Positions 1 to 11,800 of a stretch of 64,000 nucleotides of DNA are shown one piece after another. Position 1 is the first letter of the stretch; each line of letters opens with the position of its first letter. Made by a program: the position numbers and the translations under genes. Under the pieces are notes generated by a model. It searched no databases and was not told where the DNA came from. It saw nothing but the letters and a program-made list of their open reading frames with translations. This stretch comes from Zingiber officinale (taxonomy: Eukaryota; Streptophyta; Magnoliopsida; Zingiberales; Zingiberaceae), in assembly GCF_018446385.1 (NCBI RefSeq), contig NC_055996.1, positions 15,735,317 to 15,799,316 of the forward strand. Direction: 5' to 3'.

Positions 1-2456
1 ATTTGAATTGCAAGCGGAACTTAACACTATTGATTCAAATCTACCTATGTTATTAATTCCATTAAATATTAATTTCTAAAATTGGCTTCCAGGACTGCAT
101 GGCGAGGTACATGACCTTCTTGGATATGGGAGCAACCACCACCGCCTAAACAAAGCCTTTTAAGGAAAACTAATATTTAATTTCTTTAAATAACTCTAGG
201 TTAACCAAAAAGAACAATCGAATTACAAATTCAAAAAATAAAAGAAAAGAAACATAACTTCGAAACAAATCCGAAAACTCTAGAATCATATGTCTCTTGT
301 GTTTGGTATTTCCAAAAATAACTATACAAAGAAAACTAGTATGATGCGGAAAATAATTACTAGTTATACTTTTCTTTGTAAGCAAATAACCTCTTGATCT
401 TCTACCGTATTCCTCTTCTTATCCCGGACTTTGCGTGGGCAACGATCTACCGAGATGAGAATCCACCTAAGCCACCTTCTTCTCCAAGCAAGATTCGGCC
501 ACCACATAAACTCCAAGAGATGTGAGGTTCGGCCACCACCGCCAAGCTCCAAGGGATGCTAGAAACAAAGCCTCCTTTCTCTCCTTCTTCTCCTAGCTAG
601 AACCGGCCACCAAGGACTTCTCTTATGTTGATGCCGCCGGCCACAAAGGAGGAAGAGAAGAGAAGGAGAAGAGACCCTAGGGCCGGCCACACCAAGGAGG
701 AAAAGAGAGGAAGAAAAAGAATAGAATCGTTAGCCATGAAGGCACCTCTACCTCCTCTTTTATAATCCTTGGTCTTGGCAAATAAGGAAATTTAAATAAT
801 AACTTTCTTAATTCCTTTGTCATGTAAAATAAAAATTATTTTAATTAAAAATAATTTTCTTTTCTCAATAATAATGGTCGACCACCTTTCTCTCCCAATC
901 AAGGAAATTTTAATTCACAAAAAAAATTAAAACTTTCTAATTTGCTTCCAGAAATTAAAAAAAAACTCCAATAATTTTTCCCTTCATGGTGGTTTATAAA
1001 AAGGAATTTTTATAAATTAAATCTTTCTTTTAAACATGTGGATAAAAAGAAAGTTATTTCTAAAAATTAAAATCTCTTTCAATCTACAAATAAGGAAAGA
1101 TATCAAATCTTTTCTTAATCTTTTGTAGAAGCTTTATAAAAGAAATATTTAATTTTTAAACTCTCTTTTAAATCATGAACATGGTTAAAAAAGGAAAGTT
1201 TTCTCAAAATTAAAATCTACCTTTCAATCTACAAATAAGGAACGATTTCAAATCTTTTCTTAATCTTTTGTATAAAGCTATAAAAGGAAATATTTAAATT
1301 TCAAACTCTCTTTTAAAACTATGATATCCATATAAGAAATAATTTTAATATAAATTTCTTTTTAATATGATGTGGCCGGCCACACCAAGCTTGGGTTCAA
1401 GCTAGGGCTGGCCACACCAACTCAACTCATCCTATTTACTTGGCCGACCCAAGCTTAGGTTCCAAGCTTGCTTGGCCGACCCCAATAGGATGGGTATAAA
1501 GGTGGGTAAGAAGTGGGTATGTGGTGGGTATAAATCTTTATATACAAGAGGCTACGATAGGGACCGAGAGGAGGAATTAGTTTTGGTCTCCCGATGAAAT
1601 TAAGCTTCCCGTGTTCGCCCTGAACACACAAATTAACTTCATCAATAATAATTCATACCACTAAAGAATTATTATTGAACTACCGCACCAATCCCAAATT
1701 ACATTTTGGGCTCCTTCTTATTATGAGTGTGTTAATCTCCCTGTGTTTAAGATGTCGAATGCTCACTAATTAAATGAGTTACTGACAACTCACTTAATTA
1801 ATATGTTAGTCCAAGAGTAGTACCACTCAACCTCATCGTCATGTCGGACTAAGTCCACCTACAGGGTTTAACATGACAATCCTTATGAGCTCCTTTTAGG
1901 GGCATTCTCAACCAAGATTACTAGGACACAGATTCCTTCTATAATCAACAACACACACTATAAGTAATATCATTTCCCAACTTATCGGGCTTATTGACTT
2001 ATCGAGTTAAATCTCACCCATTGATAAGTCAAAGAAATGAATACTAAATATATGTGTTTGTTATTATATTAGGATTAAGAGCACACACTTCCATAACAAC
2101 TAAGGTGTAGTTCTTTTATAAAGTCAGTACAAAAAGAACTTACCTAAAATGGTCCTACTCAATACACTTGGAGTGTATCAGTGTAATTTATTAGTTAAGA
2201 TAAACTAATACTTAATTACACTATGACTGTTTCAACGGTTTGTTCCTTTCCATCTTAGTCGCGAGCAACTGTTTATCATTTATAAAGAACCGACAACATG
2301 ATCTTCTGTATGTGACACCACACACCATGTTGTCTACTATATAAATTAATTGAACAAATTACATTTAACAAATAAATGTAGATATTGACCACTGTGATTC
2401 TTTATTTCTAAATAAATGTTTATACAAAAGCTAGGCTTTTAGTATACACTCTAACA
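1..2456 (-). mobile_element. Copia-type LTR, partial (cut by window edge)
   Basis: Read on the minus strand, the LTR begins with TGTTAGAGTGTATAC at 2456 and runs off the left end of the window. The sequence resembles a Copia LTR that is very common in plants; this is recognition from memory, not a search. It contains a TATA-like stretch, GGCCGG-rich blocks and long A/T-rich tracts. The right edge at 2456 abuts non-LTR sequence, so the body of the element, if present, lies to the left. The target duplication cannot be checked because the other end is missing. No coding sequence is expected here. Confidence 0.65.
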
Positions 2457-3650
2457 GTGATAGCCACCAATAGACTCAGTACAATTGAATGTTCTTGTGG
2501 TCAACACATTCTCTTAGTTATCCTCAGGGGCTCCCCCAACTTCTAGAAGAGATGGACACTGCCAACATCAAAGGATGGGGTGGTGGCAACTCTCTTGTTT
2601 TCACAACTGCATCACCAGAGGAGTTAGTAGGAGGGCACCATGCTCCTCCAGCTACAACTCAATCAACTTGAGAGATTTATTGAGAGACACTTTTAATATT
2701 ATCTAAGTTGCATAAAAAGGAAAACCTTAAGTTAGCCATCACATATGACAAAAAAAGAAAAACTCTTACCAAAGGAAGAGTGGAGCTCAACGTTAATCGA
2801 GTTCAATCTGAAATGGAAGAGAAGGTTCTCCTTGAGCAAGAGTTTGACATAAAACTAAAGACCAAATAGAAGTCCTGCTGTGGTGAGACAGGTGAGCTCC
2901 AACTTGAACTGACTCAAACTCTGCGGTTTTGAGAATTCCATCTACCAATCAGTCGACTATGTGAATGGAGTAGGAGGTCAAATAAATATATAATGAGACT
3001 TCTGTCGCTTGTGTGAAGTTAACATCTTGTCTAAGAAGCTACAAGAAGGTCTCACTGCAAAGTAGAAGACCTTAACATTCATTTTCTTCATATAGAAGAA
3101 ATAATGAAAGACCCGGGATGTAAGGGATATTCAATACAAACAAAAAATGATTACTACCTTGCAAAGTAGTTAGAAAGAGGTGAATGCCAGTTGTTGAGGG
3201 GAATATGGAAGTATTGAAAGACCTTGGTAAAGAAACTTAGAATAGGAAATATGAGGTCATTAACAGTTGACCCCTAAAAAGATGACAAAATTAATGGGTG
3301 GGAGAGAAGGTCAATCTAGAGCATTCGGAATTATTAATCGATGGTCAATAGAAATTTCAAACTGCAATTGTAGTTGGTCAAAGTCCCCTCTATTAAAATT
3401 TGACACCATCGAGGTGTATCAGAGAATAGAAATGCTTTCAGTTATCATAGATAGGCTAAAAACTAAGGAGAATGGAGAAGAAAAGAACAACGTGGGCCAG
3501 AGCACAGTGACGACGAAGAAACTTATAGAAAAAAAGAGGTTCACAATGTCATAGAAGATCTCTACTAATGGAGATCGAAGAAGATGATGAAGAATGTGAC
3601 GACATCCTCCCTTTGCTAAACCTAATAAAGCTCGGGCACGTAAATCTCGG
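2457..3650. other. Unassigned sequence between two LTR remnants
   Basis: There are only short open frames here (2489-2671 and 3267-3554 on the plus strand). None carries a motif I recognise. The composition is mixed and the frames are broken throughout. It could be internal sequence of a decayed retroelement, since it lies directly upstream of an LTR-like block, or old intergenic DNA. No gene can be supported. Confidence 0.4.
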
Positions 3651-3989
3651 TTGTCGGATCGTGGAGACAAAAAGGCAAGCTACTGAACCGTTGGATCACT
3701 TGCTCGAATCTGTAGGATCTCAATAGTCATCTCAAGTCGATCCCTTGGCATGATGTCACCACATGTCAACCTTGGATTGGTTCATATTAATGGCCAATGG
3801 GACTCGCGAATCATGATTGTGATACGTGATCTTGCGTTTCACCCACATTGTTAACGCTTGACTCATGGATTCCCGAGGCAATCAATAGTGTGGTGGTAAG
3901 GCCCTTTGGCCATGTTAGGCTTAAAGTTCAGGTTGAGAGTTAGGTCAGAATGCACTTCAATCTAATAAGTCAGACTCAAGCCTCCTTTG

Positions 3990-4935
3990 ATTGAACTTGG
4001 CAGGGAGACTTGTGATGTGATGGATAATGTAGGTCTCCATGTGATAGAGTTAAGGTATAAGTCAAATCCTTGATCAAAAGTCAAGTAGAACGGTAAGTTA
4101 AGGGGAGTAGAAAGTCAACATTGGTCAAGGTGATACACTCCACTTCCTCAACTCGGCCACCCGACTCCCTCAACTCCCGACTCCCTCAGTCCAGTCGTCT
4201 AACTCCCTCAGCTCGACCACCCGACTCTCTTAACTCCCAACTTTTTCAGCTCGGTTCAGCTTGACCACCCGACTCCCTCAGCCTAGTTGTTCGACTCCCT
4301 TAGCTAGGCCACCCAACTCCCTCAGCCTGGTCGTCTGACTCCCTTAGCTCAACCACCCAACTCCGTCAACTCCCAACTCCATCAACTCAGCCACCTGATT
4401 CCCTCAACTCTGATTCCCTTAGTCTGGTTACTCAACTCCCTCACGTGGGACTTGCATCCTACACGGCTCGTTGAACTATTTTTCCTAGAAGGTATGGACA
4501 ACATAGTCATTCTCTCCTAGAGGCCATGGGCAACATAGTCATTTATCCTTAAAAACATGGATAACGTAGTCGCTTCTTCCGGAGGACTTGGACAATTAAT
4601 ATAAGCGTTCATCTTGGAACATATGGAAAATATGAGAGCACAACTACATCTCTATAAAAAGTCGCTCGTCTCGCGAATATAGGTAGCACATAATCGTAAA
4701 AATTTTACTACTCCATAGCTTTTATTTTTGTCTAACACCTATACTAACTTGAGTGTTGGGGTGGTCATAATGAGTACAGCCTCAGCGCCCCTCCTAATCT
4801 TATACTAAGTGATTGTAGGATCTCCATGTGTCTCCTTCACTATCGTATGATCTACGACCTTCTTCACAATAGTACCTTTCATTGACCCACCAATCTCACA
4901 CCGAAACAATAAACTTTGTTTTTAGTCTCTAAACC
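3990..4935 (+). mobile_element. Decayed Ty3/gypsy-type LTR (Tat/Retand-like), boundaries approximate
   Basis: The block has the same order of parts as the better preserved solo LTR at 35165-36492: a stretch rich in GTCAA, then a minisatellite, then a TATA box (CTCTATAAAAAG near 4651), then a segment (AACTTGAGTGTTGGGGTGG, near 4744) typical of the start of the transcribed part of Tat-type LTRs. Clean TG...CA ends and a target duplication were not found. It looks old and eroded. Confidence 0.42.
4133..4450 (+). repeat. Minisatellite, CGACTCCCTCAGCTC-type units
   Basis: Imperfect units built around 'CCACCCGACTCCCTCA' and 'CAACTCCC' follow each other for about 300 bp, with a sub-period near 23 bp and a higher-order period near 46 bp. 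It is followed at 4480-4635 by about four weaker units containing GGACAACATAGTCATT. Both arrays lie in the upstream (U3-like) part of a decayed LTR. Confidence 0.75.
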
Positions 4936-5239
4936 ACCCACACTAATTTCCATAAACAATCCTATAAATTACAATTAACGAGAACATTATGTCTTTCATC
5001 AGCTTCGTACGTAAGCAATTGATTAATTATCGTGAGCCACGCAATTAGGCCAATGAACAGTAGATTACCAATTCAGGACTTGTTTGCTACTTGTTAATAT
5101 TTTGAGGTACTTATTTTCATATTTTTCCCGAACTTCAAAAGGTTCATTTGCATGGAATGAGGGTGTTTATGGAAACAGAAACTACTGGATGGTTATATTT
5201 GCAAAGTTTTTTTATATTCTTAATATGACCGCTCCGGGT

Positions 5240-5246
5240 TATATAA
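5240..5246 (+). promoter_or_regulatory. TATA box of the ZTP29-like gene
   Basis: The TATATAA core lies about 80 bp before the ATG at 5319, a normal plant spacing for a short 5' leader. Confidence 0.5.
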
Positions 5247-5318
5247 CCTACACGCTGCAGGCAATGTGCCCATTCGTCTCGGCGCTCACGCTTCTTCAAG
5301 TCTTTTCCGTCGCTCTCG

Positions 5319-8300
5319 ATGGAGGCGCAGGTGCTTGTCGCCGTCGCGCTCTCGTTGGTCAACAGATTGAGCACCTCGATCGGTATGTGCACAGATTGGT
5401 TCTGCTTTAAGTGGTCTAATGATATCGTCCCCTGCTTCTCTTTCATTGAAGTTAGCTTTTCGCTTTTTGGTCTGTATAATGCCTGCTTTTTAGTGTTTTG
5501 TTGACGACCCTTTCTCCAGTTCCGTGTCGCATTTGTTGTGATTCACTACGATAAGGCAATACCTAGAATATGTTAGGGTTCAGCCTGTAAGTGGGCATTC
5601 AAAATATGACCATTTGGAATTGAAATTCTGCATCGCGCAGGTGGGCTTTTGGTGATTCTTAGCGGCACTCCCAATCTTAAGCTTCTTGGGAGCTTACAGG
5701 TGGGTCTGACCTTTAAGTTTTTGTCTTTTGCCTTTTGGGAGCTATCAGCTCACATAATTTCAAAACCAGGGTTTTGCTGCTGGCCTCATGTTATGCGTCT
5801 CCTTCTTCGACTTGACACACAACACTATGAACGCTCTTGGCTTCCTCAAAGGCAGCATCTGGGTACGCACCATTGCCATGGAACATCGTTCATAGTTTCA
5901 TATAATAAAATGCCACCGGTGCATACTTGGATATCTTTATATGAATAGCTCCTGATTGCTCTTGCAGTTCTATTTAGGCGCTCTATTCTTTGCTTCTATT
6001 GTCAATTTCATTCCAGAATCGACTCTTGTTTTAGAGAATCACAAGGTATGCATTATCTTTTCTTATTCCTACTGGATGTGCATTAGCTATTTTTCTATCC
6101 ATTGACCTGAGAAAATAATGGAAATTTTCTTGACTGTTTCAAAAGAGTTGGGAAAACAGTGATGGATCAGTCAAGGGCATGCTTAGGAAGCACCACACGC
6201 AAGTCTTATTTAGTGGAATAGTGACTGCAATTGGTAAGCGTTCCATTTACTATATTTATCCAAAAGATTTCTCTTTTGTAACATTTCAGATAAAAGTTTT
6301 GCTATAATAAACATTATGGAAAGATGTTTGCTTGTTCTGTACTTCATCTTGTGTTCATCAGAAATTCTTACTTCATCTAATTATAAATTGTTTTCATCAT
6401 AAGTTGCAAGCATTACTGTGCACAACTTTCCTGAAGGAATGACCATTTTTGTTGGATCAATGAAGGTAAATGTTCCTCTTTGGAAATCTAAAAGTAGCTG
6501 TTGAATTATGGTTAGTATTCATGGGATAGATTGTCTTTGGTGAAGTTATGGCTAGTCTTGAGCAAACTCCAACTGAATTATGAAATTTCTCTTTTGTGAA
6601 TCTTAGAACATATGACTTACAGATTGGGAGGTTAATTTGGCATGTGTTTTCATCAGTAAGGAAATCTATTTAAGTCACTTAGTAGATTTGCACTTTAACC
6701 ATGTTTCTGAAATATTAGAGTTGAGGAATCGATAAAATTTTTTTTTGAGTAATAATCTTATATTACTGGCAATAACTTGAACAAGTGAAGACTTCAAATA
6801 TGATCACTGTAATGTTGAGAGGAGCTTTCAGTTACTCTACTTATCTATAAAGAAGTTAAGAGAATTTTATCAGCGAAATAAGCATTTGATTAGCCATTCT
6901 CCTTTTTCTTTTCTCTTTTCCTTCTTATGGTAACTCTTTATTGATTACTATTCTTGAATGCAAATCTTACAGGGAATCCAAATTGGTGTTAACTTGGCTT
7001 TGGCTATTGCTCTTCACAACATCCCTGAAGTACAATGAAAGATTATACTTTGGTTTACTTTACTTTATGAATATGCATCCAATCACTGCCTTTCTCATGA
7101 CGATGTAGAGAAGCTTGTTCTTTCTGTTTCTGCTACTTTTGACTAATAATCATATAGTTTTATTCAAACATAGATCTGCTAACTTGCAACATAACTACCA
7201 TATACTAGTGTTGTTTGTCCAACCAAGCCTCAAGCTCTACCTTGTTTGTTCAACAAAGTTGTTTGTTGAAATCCAGATGCAATTCACAAAGATATTTTAA
7301 CCTAACTGGTAGAAAGGATAGCAGATTATAGGCACTTTTTCCTTTTGTATGAAACATTTTCCCTTCTGATACGATATATCACCTCGATTGTTGCTAAGAT
7401 AATGAAATTTGGTTTATGTCGATTTCTATCTGAATTGAAGTCTGGAGTTCACCTTACAAGAACACATTTTCATTATTTCTATGACAAGGTGTTGCAGTTG
7501 CTCTTCCTATCTACTATGCTACTGAAAGGTATGTTTTGACACTAAAAATTGATCAAACAAAACAAAAGTGCACATCTAATGGCTTATTGATATATATGTT
7601 GTATGTGGTATCGACATGATCCAACAAATGACAAGTATTCAAATTGGCAGCACTCTCTGGTTTCGCCAAGCCCCTAGGAGTTATACTTGTGGGTGTGTGC
7701 ATATCCTGCTACATGTCACTGTCTTCAGGATTTATCGGTTGTTTCAATTTATAGTTACAGAAAGTGTCCATGATTGTATGTTTATGTTCTAATGGATGTT
7801 CGATCTTTGTAGATTACATCTTCCTGAGAAGTTTAAATCCTGAAATCCTCGAAGGGTTACTGGATCAGGTTAATTCCAATTCTTATCCCCAGAAATAGTC
7901 AATATTAGAAAAAATGTAAACCAATGTCTAGTTTTCTAACTGTTGTATTTTTTGAGCAAAAGAACAGTCAGCAGGGTAATGACATTCCTTGCGCTGCACG
8001 AGACGCTACCAACAACATTTGGCAACGCCGGCCACAAACAAGTTGTTAAAGCATTGTTCCTTGGCATGACTTTCATGTCTACAAGGTTATCACTCATCCA
8101 AATGCTTCATTGGCTTAGTTTGAACTAGCATTGGTGTTTCTATACATATAACACACTCCAAACTAGAAGCATCCTCCTACTTACTCTTTCAATGTGTTTC
8201 TGTGTTGCAATTGAACTCGACTAAATTCAACTTGCATTCGTGTCTAGTGTATCGGTTGGTTTTAGTTCGAGTAGATGAGCAAACCTGAACATTGCAAGTA

Positions 8301-8391
8301 TAAGATTGCAAAAGTGATTTAGCTAATCTTTCTTTTTTTTTCCAGCCTTTATTTTTGGGACATCAATTTGCCAAAGGAGATGAGGTCTTAG
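5319..8391 (+). CDS. ZTP29: ZIP-family zinc transporter, ZTP29-like (11 exons; integrity doubtful)
   Basis: Membrane protein of the ZIP family that moves Zn2+ into the cytosol; plant ZTP29 is reported at the ER. Exons fitted by eye: 5319-5382, 5641-5699, 5770-5862, 5968-6045, 6146-6233, 6404-6465, 6973-7029, 7489-7528, 7636-7692, 7813-7868 (or -7855), about 7970-8085, 8346-8391. The early 64-bp exon gives MEAQVLVAVALSLV, then STSIGGLLVILSG, GFAAGLMLCVSFFDLTHNTM and the two ZIP metal-site motifs HNFPEG and HNIPE. The C-terminus SLYF...INLPKEM matches the family end. Odd points: the exon at 7489-7528 is one base short, so canonical splicing reads VLQLLFLSTMLLK where the family has GVAVALPIYYATE, and the frame returns in the next exon. 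The obvious donor at 7869 cannot join the next exon in phase, although a GT at 7856 can. It may be a functional variant, a decaying copy, or contain a base-call error. Family assignment is secure; function is not. Confidence 0.72.
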
Positions 8392-8643
8392 CTATTCGAG
8401 AGGCCCTGTCGACGATCAATGTAATATAGAAAAGGATTTTCGTAAAAGATTTTTTTACTATTTGAGGTATTTATAATCAGGATAATTAAGAAAGTCATTA
8501 ATATGGTGATCCTTTTTTTTAATGGAAAGTTTAAGGTAAATATAAAATATGATATTATACATATTATATTTGTCTTAAATTAAATTACTTGCCATATATT
8601 GAAGTTAAAAAAGTGATGATATAAACATATATAGAAATTTTAA

Positions 8644-8666
8644 TGGGCCGAACCAACTCCGGCCCA
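8644..8666 (+). promoter_or_regulatory. Paired site II elements (TGGGCC / GGCCCA) of the UPL5 promoter
   Basis: TGGGCC at 8644-8649 and its inverse GGCCCA at 8661-8666 form an inverted pair. Site II elements bind TCP factors and are typical of housekeeping promoters just upstream of transcription starts. Their position supports translation starting well downstream, at 8877. Confidence 0.45.
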
Positions 8667-8876
8667 AAGCGAACAAGCGAGGCGACACCTCTAGCTCCTC
8701 GGTCAAGATCCCATCTCTTCGGTTTATGTAAGAATTATTCATTGACCCTCTTGCTCTCCAGCGACCGAAAACCCCTCCCCTCTCCACCTCACTGTGCCGT
8801 GCCGAGCCGCTCCGGCGATGAAATCGTAAGACTGCGCTTTCCGATCGGCCTCCTCCGGCGCCTCCGGATCCTCCCT

Positions 8877-11800
8877 ATGTCCTCCTTTGACGCCGCCCTG
8901 CACCACCGCCAGGCCTTCGATCGTAATCACCTTCATCACCACCTGAAGCGGAGGATCGAAGACTATGCCGATCACGACCGCTTCATCCATCTCCTGAAGA
9001 TGGCTAAGATCTCATCTATCCTTTCCTTCTCGGCCGTCCCCGCCTTATCGGCCGTCGCCGACTCCGATCAGTTGGAAGTTTCTTATTTGCCTCCGTCGTC
9101 CTCGCTTGACACCTCCTGCGCATCCCCTCCATCGCCGCCTCTCGCATCGCCTCCTTCTGAGGAGATCCAATTCTTCGTCCGGCTGCTCTCCCAGGGGAGT
9201 CTCGTAGTCCGTGCCCTCCAGAGCGACACCGTCAGTTCGATCATCGAAAGGATCGGATTGGTCGAGAGAATACCATGCTTCGAGATGCGGTTGATCTATA
9301 GAGGCCGCCAGCTTGATGGCGAATCCACTCTCCTTAAGTGTGGGGTTGGGAGAGACGCATGTCTCCATCTCTCTGCTCGCCTTAGGAGCACCGAACAACC
9401 GACGGTATGGACGACCGTCAACGACCTCATGTCCTCCATATCCTTCCTCCTCGACAACCCTGTCCGAGACGCTGAATTTCTCAATCGGCAGAGGGACAAC
9501 ATTGAGCGACTCATGAAGCAATTCTTCACCAGCACGCTATTGGAATCTAATGGGGACAGAGACAATATTTTAGCTAACCTTGGAATTTTTACTTGGGGAG
9601 GTGCTTCAGCGGCGCTTCTGAAAATGTATATTTCACCGATTGCTGAAAACCATTCAGTTGGCGAGAGGGCCATTCGGATGTTTCTTACCTCTAAAACTGA
9701 CTACTTGCCAGATTATATGCACTTACAGTGCACCTCTACTGTGCTCACCTTCTGCAAGATGCTCTCTTCAGTCCGAGGTACGAATGATCAGCTTTATCTT
9801 TCATGCCGAAGCGCATTAGCTAGGCTTCTAAAATCTTCTGCTGGGTCTGTATACACTGGTCATATAAAGTCCATTCACTTGCTGCCGGACTTGCATTCGT
9901 TTATCGTTGAGCTTGTTGGGTTAGTGGATGTGGCACTTTCAACAGAGGCTATGATGGTCCCAGAGGTTGTTCTTATTGATCTCTCCAATTACCTTATTGC
10001 GTTGCACCATGCAATTTATAATTGGAGGGGCATTCACCAGCCTATCACTAAACACTTCTTTGAACATGGGAACACAAAGTACGAGGAAGGAATTGGATTG
10101 ATACATGAGCTATTCATGAAGCTCCTGACCAAAGTTAGCCAGTGTCTTGAAAAGGTGGAGGACATTATGGACCAAAGGGGTCAGACACAGTGTCAATCTC
10201 AATTTGCATTTGGGTCACAATTGCTAGTTGTTTTAGAAGTGGTTAAGGACTTCTCCAAGATTTTCGAGGGTGCTGGGCAGTTACTCCATTCACTTCTTTT
10301 TGAACGACGGAGGTTGCTAAATGTTCTTCTCAGACATGCTAAGAGGGATCATAGGCTTCTTTGGTTTCTCAAGTATAAAGATATAATTGATTTTCAGGCA
10401 AGAAGGAATCTAGTTCTGATGATGCTATTTGAAGGAAAGGAGGAAGATGAGCTTTATGAAATGCTTATTGATAGATCTCAGCTGATGACTGATTCCTTTG
10501 GATACATTGGGCGGATTGATGCTGGAGCATTGCGTGGAGGCCTTTTAATGGAGTTCAAAAATGAGGAAGCCACAGGTCCTGGTGTTCTCAGAGAGTGGTT
10601 TTGCTTGTTATGCAGAGAAATTTTCAATCCGCAGAACCTTCTTTTCTTGCCATGCCCACATGATCAGCGACGATTCTTCCCAAATCCTGGTGAGTTGATC
10701 AGCTCTAAATTCTCTACCTACCTGTCCTCATGATATTCTAGATCTGCATACTCATTGGATCAGCTTTATGTTCTTTACCTTGTTCCCAAAGCGGACCTCT
10801 GAGTGATGCAGCAATTTATATAGATGCCCTACTTCCCTGCATTAAAGAAAATAAATTCTATCACCTGGTTTTAATCCTAAAATGACGTGATAAGCTTGTT
10901 GCATCATTGTCAATAGTTGAGAACTGCACCAATCTCCAATTAATATCTACTTGTGAGAGTCCTTTTGGCACGTTAACTGTGGATCATCCTCTTTCTTACC
11001 ACAATGAGTCTAAACTTCAGATGGAATGACATCTATATCCATCTAGGTGCTTGATGTGAGTTTTATATTAATATCATGATGCACTCGATGCGTCTTGCCA
11101 CCTATGATCTATGCCACTAGTGTCTCATTTCCCATGGTGTTACTTATTTGTAGTCTGTTTAATCTTTGCATGGTAAATAGAAAGTTATCATACTAATTAG
11201 ACCTATCAACTCAATTTGATTAGCAGATTAAGTGAATTTTGCTATCCAACAATTAATTCATGGTTGACCCTTCTCTTCTTAATTTAGGATTAAACTGAGC
11301 ACCTACCTATCTATACAGATCCTTGGTGAATTAGTAACTTTGTGACTTTGTGCCATTCTTTAATATTATCCTCCCATATAATCTAAACACCTTCTTGTGT
11401 CCTTTTTTTCATAACAGATGGGCTAAATGCCCAAAAATTGTTTGTAAAGTCCAGTGATGTCAACAGTAATAATACTACAAGATGTGAGAGGATATGTTGT
11501 TTTTACATCTCTTTTTATTTTTTTTTATATAAAATAAAAAGAATGCTTACATCTATCTTATTAGCAAACTGCAATTGCCATCCAAGTTGGTGAGTGAAAA
11601 ATATTATGTCATTCTTCATGACAGAGGACTATTTGTGCATATACAAGACTCAAGATAACACTTTTCAACCAAATTCTCCACTTGAGATTAAACCCATAAT
11701 ATATGACTATTAACCCTTGATAAATTATTAGCTCATAATGCTTGGTAACAACACAAGGCTCTAGATTGATCTATGAAGAGTTAACAATCTTTAAATTTAA

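Noticed and set aside
8643-8876. Upstream in-frame ATG of the UPL5 exon adding 78 residues
   Set aside because: The extra residues show no family likeness, overlap site II promoter motifs, and would make the protein longer than the family; the ATG at 8877 fits better.
9045-9521. Antisense frames opposite UPL5 exon 1
   Set aside because: GC-rich shadows of the real coding frame with no motif.
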